DNA from: Oscillospiraceae bacterium
GTDB lineage: Bacteria; Bacillota; Clostridia; Oscillospirales; Acutalibacteraceae
DNA length: 64,000 bases
Assembly: GCA_902792905.1 (NCBI GenBank)
Contig: CADBBH010000008.1
Span: forward strand, 97,635-161,634
Reading direction: 5' to 3'
Shown here: positions 59,269 to 64,000 of the stretch, one piece after another
Numbering within the stretch: position 1 is the stretch's first letter
Layout of the letters: each line of letters opens with the position of its first letter
Translations under genes and position numbers: made by a program
Notes under the pieces: model-generated
Seen by the model: only the letters and a program-made list of their open reading frames with translations
Database searches by the model: none
What the model was told of the DNA's origin: nothing

Positions 59269-59826
59269 TCAGTTCTTTACCGTGATCTGAATGATTGCGC
59301 CGGCGCATCCGAGTGATTCGCCCGTATCGGGATTCATATTATGGAATATCGCCGTGCATTCATAAGTTCCCGCAGGTAAATCTTCTGAAAGCATTGCTTT
59401 CTCTATCTTACTGCCTACGGGTATACCCTTAGATTCGTAAATTACATCACCGTTGTCATTACGTGTGATTATTACCTTCTGAGGGTATTTGTTGATTGTT
59501 TCATTGACTATCATCAGATTGCCTTCAGCTTCTCCGTTCTCAAATACGGGAGTGGTGTTCATGCTGATATTGATATATCCTTCCTCCACGCTGGCATTAA
59601 GGTTCTCGCGAACTTTATCTTCGTCAACCTTGTTCCAGCCGCCTTCAACGGCGTTGTCGTCCATAACGAAGCCGTTGTCGGGATTATCATCCTTTGCGCA
59701 CCGTCTGACACCGAACAGAAGAAGTCCGGTAAAACCGATGATAATGCAAAGAATACCTGTGGTTGCCATGATGATTCTCTGCTTTTCCTTTTTGAAATAG
59801 CTGTTTGACTGTTTGTTGTTTTTCAT
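59269..59826 (-). CDS. Single-pass membrane protein of the adhesin cluster
   Basis: A 185-residue protein with a short basic N-terminus, one membrane helix (MATTGILCIIIGFTGLLLFG) and an extracellular domain (INISMNTTPVFENGEAEGNL, then PAGTYECTAIFHNMNPDTGE). The latter part looks like a small beta-sandwich, as in proteins that cap or anchor pilus-like fibres. Family not recognised. It follows the small 29-residue peptide gene and precedes the two beta-domain proteins, so a joint surface structure is likely. Confidence 0.65.
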   Translation of the reverse strand: MKNNKQSNSYFKKEKQRIIMATTGILCIIIGFTGLLLFGVRRCAKDDNPDNGFVMDDNAVEGGWNKVDEDKVRENLNASVEEGYINISMNTTPVFENGEAEGNLMIVNETINKYPQKVIITRNDNGDVIYESKGIPVGSKIEKAMLSEDLPAGTYECTAIFHNMNPDTGESLGCAGAIIQITVKN

Positions 59827-59964
59827 AAACTTTTACCTCCGTATTAAAATATTGTTTTTCTTTGATTCGGATTTACACCGAATCTCTAAGGCGGAATTCT
59901 CCGCACAAGGCAGAATATGTTTTTCACCTCCTGTTGCTCATTTTTTATCGGCTGTATTTATCTC

Positions 59965-60054
59965 TTATCTGATAAGCATACCGACTACCTTTGCAGCGGC
60001 TTCAATGGCAAGCCAGACATAAAGACCGCCGACGCTGATAATGAAGTGACCCAT
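59965..60054 (-). CDS. 29-residue hydrophobic peptide
   Basis: The frame reads MGHFIISVGGLYVWLAIEAA and ends AKVVGMLIR. AAAGGAGGCGTATCT gives a near-ideal ribosome site. The peptide is a single amphipathic or membrane helix. It lies between the hypothetical gene at 60111 and the adhesin cluster. It could be a small membrane regulator or a leader peptide. The strong site and its place in the operon support reality despite its size. Confidence 0.6.
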   Translation of the reverse strand: MGHFIISVGGLYVWLAIEAAAKVVGMLIR

Positions 60055-60082
60055 AGATACGCCTCCTTTCGCTGTAAAATAC

Positions 60083-60127
60083 AAAAAAGCCGGACAATGT
60101 ACGATTGATTTCATACGCTGTCCGGCT
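60083..60127 (-). terminator. Terminator overlapping the end of the 98-residue gene
   Basis: On the minus strand AGCCGGACA pairs with TGTCCGGCT, followed by TTTTTTG. Part of the stem is inside the last codons of the gene. Confidence 0.75.
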
Positions 60128-60407
60128 GTAATTTGTTTAAGTTGTTCTTCAGATTTTCACGCCTTCGCTGTTTTGTTTTTTCAGACTCAGGCACCCTCGG
60201 TTTTATAACTATGCAATCTTTTGTGGTCAAGAACCACAGTCCTCCGAATCCGTCATCATCTGACTGACGACATAGATCGGGATGCTCTTCACAAAATTTA
60301 AGAAATTCATTCTTTTGTTTACGGTTATATAACCGTAATTCCACTTCATCGGATTCTTCATCATAACCGATATATGTAGCTTGTGATTTCTTAGGCAATC
60401 TATCCAT
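60111..60407 (-). CDS. Unrecognised 98-residue protein downstream of ParB-like gene
   Basis: A soluble protein (MDRLPKKSQATYIGYDEESD, then FGGLWFLTTKDCIVIKPRVP) with a basic C-terminus. AAAGGAG lies before the ATG used; an in-frame start 14 codons earlier has no site. Family not recognised. It lies between the ParB-like gene and the adhesin cluster on the same strand. Confidence 0.6.
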   Translation of the reverse strand: MDRLPKKSQATYIGYDEESDEVELRLYNRKQKNEFLKFCEEHPDLCRQSDDDGFGGLWFLTTKDCIVIKPRVPESEKTKQRRRENLKNNLNKLQPDSV

Positions 60408-60552
60408 TAAAAATCTTTCTCCTTTCGTTAGGTCCACATTTTCAGGCATTTTTCTCTCGAAATTTTCGAGAGTTTTTTGCGTTTTTCCCTCTCAGTTTTT
60501 CCTGGAGTGATATCAGGCACTCTGAGATATATCTATCGGTAAAAAGTTCATT

Positions 60553-61431
60553 TTATCGACTCTGCTGATTTCTCGCCCGCTTTATCTGTGCCTGGCGGAA
60601 ATTCTCAAGAAGCTTCATTATTCCGTTTTTCATCTGCAATGGGGTATATGCTTTCGGAAAAAACTCTTTTATATCGTTATACCTTAATACTATATCCATT
60701 CCCTCGGGTTTCTTCTGCGCCTGCATCAAATCGAGCATAGTATCCTCATTGAGACTTCCTTCCTTACTCATTTTCCTCATTTTCTGTGCCTGGGAGAGTG
60801 AGGGAGTTGTCTGCTCACTCTCAATAGTTTCCATCAGCAAATCCTGCTCGGCAGGGGAAAGATATGAGACTTCGACCGCGGGAGTAATACCCATCTTTCT
60901 TTCGTCAACCAATCTCTGAAGTTTGGGATTGAGTTCATTAAGGCGGATATATCGCTGAATGTTTCTGGCGCTCTCGTTTGCTCCCTCTGCAATCAGGTCA
61001 CGAGTCTTGCCTGAAAAAGTGTGGCCATTTTGTCCACCATTTTCCTGTATCAATGGCGGTCTGCCCATTCTCCTGTTAATGGCTTCCATTTTCATTTTAT
61101 ATGCCTTACCTTTTTCACTCGGCAAAATACAGTCTCTTTGAAGATTACTGTCCACCATCATAATGATGGCTTCATCTCTGGTGCAGTCACGGATGATAGC
61201 GGGAATTTCGGTTATACCGGATAGCTCGCAGGCGTGTTTCCGCCTGTGCCCGGAAATTATTTCATAACCACCCTCATCTCTCAGTCGCACGGTAATCGGG
61301 GTTAAGATTCCGTATTCTTTTGTACTCTCCGTAATCTCCCTCATTGCATCATCATCTCTGACGGCGAAAGGGTGATCCGGGAAATCATGAAGTTCGCTCA
61401 CGGGTATCATTTCTATTGATTCTTTTGTCAT
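60553..61431 (-). CDS. ParB/Spo0J-like partition protein
   Basis: A 292-residue protein with an N-terminal ParB domain (MIPVSELHDFPDHPFAV ... GYEIISGHRRKHACELSG, then MMVDSNLQRDCILPSEKG) and a helix-turn-helix region (ANESARNIQRYIRLNELNPK). The GxxRxxA-type CTPase box is present as SGHRRKHA. No ParA partner is visible in the window. In conjugative elements ParB-like proteins help stability or act as transfer regulators. AAGGAGG precedes the ATG used. It is the rightmost gene of the element and the first of the long leftward transcription unit. Confidence 0.9.
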   Translation of the reverse strand: MTKESIEMIPVSELHDFPDHPFAVRDDDAMREITESTKEYGILTPITVRLRDEGGYEIISGHRRKHACELSGITEIPAIIRDCTRDEAIIMMVDSNLQRDCILPSEKGKAYKMKMEAINRRMGRPPLIQENGGQNGHTFSGKTRDLIAEGANESARNIQRYIRLNELNPKLQRLVDERKMGITPAVEVSYLSPAEQDLLMETIESEQTTPSLSQAQKMRKMSKEGSLNEDTMLDLMQAQKKPEGMDIVLRYNDIKEFFPKAYTPLQMKNGIMKLLENFRQAQIKRARNQQSR

Positions 61432-61465
61432 AATTTTTCCTCCTTCTAGTTGATTTTTGACAACA

Positions 61466-61509
61466 AAAAAAGCCGGGCTTCTCAATCATTACGATTAAAA
61501 AGTCCGGCT
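61466..61509 (-). terminator. Terminator upstream of the ParB-like gene
   Basis: On the minus strand AGCCGGACTT pairs with AAGCCCGGCT, with one mismatch, followed by seven T residues. It would insulate the element from outside transcription. Confidence 0.75.
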
Positions 61510-61617
61510 GAAATACCGTATTCAATTAAAATGCGAGGGTTCGAGTCCTGTAAGTTCAGAAAATCGGACAAAAAGTTGCACCGAAAACTAAACCTGAAAA
61601 TAGCCTCTAAAAAGAGT

Positions 61618-61644
61618 GAAATCCCTTGATATTCAAGGGATTTC
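61618..61644. repeat. Perfect palindrome near the tRNA fragment
   Basis: GAAATCCCTTGA (61618-61629) and TCAAGGGATTTC (61633-61644) around TAT. A similar but imperfect copy with AAGCCTTGATATATAAGGG lies at 61736-61763 on the other side of the tRNA fragment. Confidence 0.8.
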
Positions 61645-61674
61645 AGAAGAAGTTGCACTTTTGTACAACAAACA

Positions 61675-61719
61675 TGGTGGTCGTTACAGGACTTGAACCT
61701 GTGACCTCCCGCACGTCAA
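61675..61719 (-). other. 3' fragment of a tRNA-Val gene, probable attachment-site remnant
   Basis: The minus strand carries the anticodon loop TTGACGT (anticodon GAC), the stem strand GCGGG, variable AGGTC, T-arm ACAGG-TTCAAGT-CCTGT, acceptor strand AACGACC, discriminator A and CCA. The 5' half is missing: no CCCGC or acceptor GGTCGTT strand precedes it. The break coincides with a small dyad GTCAAA-CTA-TTTGAC (61715-61729). Such 3' tRNA copies are typical of att sites. Confidence 0.75.
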
Positions 61720-61870
61720 ACTATTTGACAAACCCGAAAAGCCTTGATATATAAGGGATTTCGAAAATTTTTACGAAGGCAAAACGAACCGTCTTCGTAA
61801 TGGGGGCTCATCGCCATGTGAGCGAAGTGTCATAGGATGAAATAAAAATCAATTAAGATATTAATACTAC

Positions 61871-61910
61871 AGCGGGTTCTTGTTATGAATCCCGCTATTT
61901 ATATTTTTTT
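61871..61910 (+). terminator. Terminator beyond the element's right end
   Basis: AGCGGG...CCCGCT stem (61871-61876 with 61891-61896, extended by TTC/GAA) followed by a T-rich run (61904-61910). No plus-strand gene precedes it inside the element, so it may belong to a gene displaced by the insertion. Confidence 0.6.
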
Positions 61911-62077
61911 GTATATAACTAGTTTTTAATGGGGACATTTTCGCTTTTTTCCTATTTAAAACGCAAATTATTCTATGATATAATAAGAAAGAAAAAATTT
62001 TTATTATGCGGAAGTTTACTTTTCATTAATATGCAATTCATTTTCAGCAATTATAGTATAATTTGGAGGCGATTCAG

Positions 62078-62896
62078 ATGAACAATATTGAAAGCAATCG
62101 TTTCAAGTCAGAAAACAAAAAAATAATTACTGTATGGATTGTCTTAGGTGTTGTTTTTTTTGCAATTCTGTTGTTTTATGCTCACGCTTTTTTGGGTAAT
62201 CCCATTTCAAAGTTTCTTGCTGTTAAAAACGCTGAAAAACTCCTTGAAAGCGGAAAATACGGCGAAGGCTATGAAATCAGCGAAGCAGGATATTGGTTTA
62301 AAGACGGCAATTATCATATAAAGGCAGAGAAGCCTGAAAGTCCCGATTCGGCATTTACTATGTATTTTGATATGCGTGGCAACTGTTATTCGGATGATTT
62401 TGAAGGCAGCGTTATTCAAAAAGGCAATATTTGTAATCGCCTTTTAGATGAATACCGTCATCTGATTGAGTCAGTATCAACAGCTAAAGAGAAACTTGAT
62501 ACCGATATAATATACGGATATATTGCATTTGATGATGATGCCGAATTCTTTAAACTTTCATCTGAAGGTAAAGTTCAGCCGGTCAAAAAATCAAATCTGA
62601 ATGCAAATCAGGTTTTCGATTTGGAGCGTATCGGCTCTGAAGCAGGTGTTATTCACGTAAATATTAATTCCTCTGACTTTTCCCCCGAACATTTTGCCGA
62701 TACGTTGGTTCAAATAAAGGATATATTTGATAAAGCAGGTGTGCGCTTTACATTGGTTACGCTTTTAATCACCGATAATGAACATGCAGAAGATGGTACA
62801 CCGTTTCCGACAGCTGAACTTGTCAATTTTCCCTATGACGATATTTATGAAGACGGACTCGCCCAACGGCTTGAGAAAGAAATAATGATTGGCTAA
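62078..62896 (+). CDS. Membrane-anchored YfjL-like protein
   Basis: A 272-residue protein with a short basic N-terminus, one membrane helix (ITVWIVLGVVFFAILLFYAH) and an extracytoplasmic domain. The start of that domain, KNAEKLLESGKYGEGYEISE then YWFKDGNYHIKAE, resembles YfjL-type domains of Firmicutes. Function is unknown. GGAGG lies nine bases before the ATG used. Its composition matches the chromosomal genes rather than the element. The next gene, also exported, follows on the same strand about 100 bp later. Confidence 0.65.
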   Translation: MNNIESNRFKSENKKIITVWIVLGVVFFAILLFYAHAFLGNPISKFLAVKNAEKLLESGKYGEGYEISEAGYWFKDGNYHIKAEKPESPDSAFTMYFDMRGNCYSDDFEGSVIQKGNICNRLLDEYRHLIESVSTAKEKLDTDIIYGYIAFDDDAEFFKLSSEGKVQPVKKSNLNANQVFDLERIGSEAGVIHVNINSSDFSPEHFADTLVQIKDIFDKAGVRFTLVTLLITDNEHAEDGTPFPTAELVNFPYDDIYEDGLAQRLEKEIMIG

Positions 62897-62996
62897 GATG
62901 GAAACAATAATAGAATGAAGAGAGCGAGAAAAAAATAAATTACAACATATATCCTCTTTTTTAACACTGATGTAAAAGGTATAAAGGATGTGCTTT

Positions 62997-63788
62997 ATGA
63001 AAAAGCAGATACTGTTTATATTGATGATAATTATTTTAGCGTTGTCCGGGTGCTCCGTCAAAAAAGATGTTGCCGTCGGCAGTGTTATTCAATTCGGAAA
63101 ATACAATATTGATACGGATTTGTCGGATTCTGAGCCGATAGAATGGATTGTTATTGCAAAAGAAGACGGCAAACTGCTTCTGCTCAGCAGATATGCTCTT
63201 GAAGAAAAATACTTTAATACCGAAGAATGGAGCGAAACTGCCATCACTTGGGAAAACTCAAAACTGAGAGACCGGCTGAATAATGAATTCTATATGACTG
63301 CGTTCTCAGATAATGAGAGACAAAACATAATTCTTTCACATATAATTAACTCCGACAATTCTGAATTCGGAACTGACGGCGGAAATGACACCGATGACTA
63401 TGTGTTTTTGCTTTCAGCAGATGAAGTTACAGATTATCTCACAGACAGAAAAATCAGAATATGCGAGCCGACTCCTTATGCGCAGAAAACATACCGTTAT
63501 ATTGACAGCGATTTGTCTGATGAATACAGGAGCTGTATGTGGTGGCTTAGGAGTATTGGAGGAGAAACAAACAGATTTCGTGTTGTTGACACATATTCTT
63601 CTTCGATAGGGCAAAACGGAACCGATCTTTCCGTGCCGTACTATGTAAGACCTGCTATGTGGGTCAAAAATGACAATTACAAAAACTATGAATTTACTAC
63701 AGCGCAATGGAGTTCGGTCTATTATGAACCGGAAGAACCAAGCCGTTCTTTGCCCGTGACATTAACTTCCTCCCAAACTGAACAGTGA
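62997..63788 (+). CDS. Lipoprotein with DUF6273-type domain
   Basis: A 263-residue protein with a lipoprotein signal (IILALSGCSVKK; lipobox LSGC). The mature domain begins GSVIQFGKYNIDTD and contains IEWIVIAKEDGKLLLLSRYA, MWWLRSIGGETNRFRVVDTY and VPYYVRPAMWV, the pattern of DUF6273 (C-type-lectin-like or FGE-like folds of Firmicutes). It should sit on the outer face of the membrane. AAAGGATG precedes the ATG used. The role is unknown. Confidence 0.75.
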   Translation: MKKQILFILMIIILALSGCSVKKDVAVGSVIQFGKYNIDTDLSDSEPIEWIVIAKEDGKLLLLSRYALEEKYFNTEEWSETAITWENSKLRDRLNNEFYMTAFSDNERQNIILSHIINSDNSEFGTDGGNDTDDYVFLLSADEVTDYLTDRKIRICEPTPYAQKTYRYIDSDLSDEYRSCMWWLRSIGGETNRFRVVDTYSSSIGQNGTDLSVPYYVRPAMWVKNDNYKNYEFTTAQWSSVYYEPEEPSRSLPVTLTSSQTEQ

Positions 63789-63859
63789 GGGTTTTTCGCA
63801 GATATCGTATAATATATGAAGGTACAATAATCATTTTTTCATATAAGGAGATCCTCAAT

Positions 63860-64000
63860 ATGAAGAGAATAATATCTTTGCTTTTGATATCGGCTCTCGC
63901 GTTCTCTTTTGCAGCATGTGGAAAAGTTGAAGATACTCGACCAGAAGAATCCATAACGGATATGACCGCCGAAGTCAAAGAGATGTTTGCTTCTCCTGAA
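63860..64000 (+). CDS. N-terminal part of a lipoprotein, cut by the window edge
   Basis: The frame reads MKRIISLLLISALAFSFAAC, then GKVEDTRPEE, a clear lipoprotein signal with Cys20, and continues to the end of the window. AAGGAGATCCTCAAT precedes the ATG. The mature domain is not visible, so no family can be given. Confidence 0.75.
   Translation, partial: MKRIISLLLISALAFSFAACGKVEDTRPEESITDMTAEVKEMFASPE

Larger units (their letters stand above)
12049..61727. mobile_element. Integrative and conjugative element, Tn1549-like transfer module with serine recombinases
   Basis: From serine recombinases at the left to a ParB-like gene and a tRNA-Val fragment at the right, the content and order match Firmicute conjugative transposons: MobC, giant methylase/helicase, TTRAP, ArdC/YodL, TopB, DUF4366, DUF4315, NlpC/P60, VirB4, PrgI, VirB6-like, Maff2, VirD4 and PcfB. 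The composition differs from the AT-rich island on its left. The exact ends are not visible: serine recombinases leave only a few bases of repeat, and I found no convincing att pair. The only relaxase is truncated, so self-transfer is doubtful. Confidence 0.75.
61432..62077. other. Right junction of the element
   Basis: No gene supported. It contains a terminator (61466-61509), a T-arm-like stretch GGTTCGAGTCCTGTAA (61538-61553), a palindrome (61618-61644) with a related imperfect copy (61736-61763), a tRNA-Val 3' fragment (61675-61719), a hairpin TTACGAAG...CTTCGTAA near 61770-61800, and a terminator (61871-61910). Confidence 0.65.

Noticed and set aside
61675-61719. Intact tRNA-Val gene
   Set aside because: The 5' acceptor strand, D-arm and 5' anticodon strand are absent; only the 3' half is present.

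Overview
The window looks like a Clostridia chromosome (probably a gut Oscillospirales/Ruminococcaceae-type Firmicute). It has strong Shine-Dalgarno sites, sigma-A promoters, sortase and lipoprotein signals, BspA-like leucine-rich repeats and a Tn1549-type conjugative module. No rRNA, intact tRNA, CRISPR array or recognisable antibiotic-resistance gene was seen.

Layout. (1) 1-5.6 kb is ordinary chromosome: a thioredoxin-fold protein, an LRR membrane protein coupled to a multipass transporter, a TM2 protein and a linear amide C-N hydrolase. (2) 5.9-11.9 kb is a strikingly AT-rich island. It holds a leftward three-gene operon ending in a SecB-like chaperone, then two tail-to-tail genes (a STAND-like NTPase/TPR protein and an ATP-grasp ligase) enclosed by a perfect 27-bp inverted repeat, then a tyrosine recombinase. 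The repeat has recombinase-core geometry (9-bp arms, 7-bp asymmetric spacer). I read this as a candidate invertible gene switch, which is the most novel thing in the window. (3) About 12.0-61.7 kb is an integrative and conjugative element (ICE), with most genes on the minus strand. Its left end carries three large serine recombinases, the middle one without a catalytic domain. (4) 17.5-29.1 kb is ICE cargo and debris: a sigma-like regulator with a sequestered ribosome site, a DUF4143 ATPase, an ImmA/LexA-type regulatory group, a frameshifted CoiA-like gene, a WYL regulator, three truncated genes (helicase-like fragment, AgrC-like kinase fragment, relaxase fragment), an ECF sigma/anti-sigma pair and an ADP-ribosyltransferase-like protein. 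(5) 29.2-61.4 kb is the transfer region. It encodes ParB-like protein, adhesin-like surface proteins, PcfB, VirD4, Maff2, VirB6-like, PrgI, VirB4, a BRO-type protein, NlpC/P60 hydrolase, DUF4315, DUF4366, TopB, 3D-domain protein, ArdC/YodL protein, TTRAP, an Ig-like protein, a sortase substrate, an XRE-HipA fusion, a 2674-residue methylase/SNF2 helicase with a nested TnpV gene, a four-DUF protein and MobC. (6) 61.4-64 kb holds a tRNA-Val 3' fragment, palindromes and three plus-strand genes of chromosomal type.

How it works together. VirB4, VirD4, VirB6-like, PrgI, Maff2 and the NlpC/P60 protein would build a Gram-positive type IV secretion channel. TopB, the giant helicase, MobC and the relaxase would process DNA. 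The only relaxase seen is truncated, so the element is probably unable to transfer itself unless helped. Five proteins of the transfer region share a C-terminal tail of the form (P/T/D)SV(L/I)xKL followed by a basic stretch, suggesting a common partner or targeting role.

Limits: everything was read by eye. Family names rest on recognised motifs and gene order, and boundaries of the mobile element are approximate.
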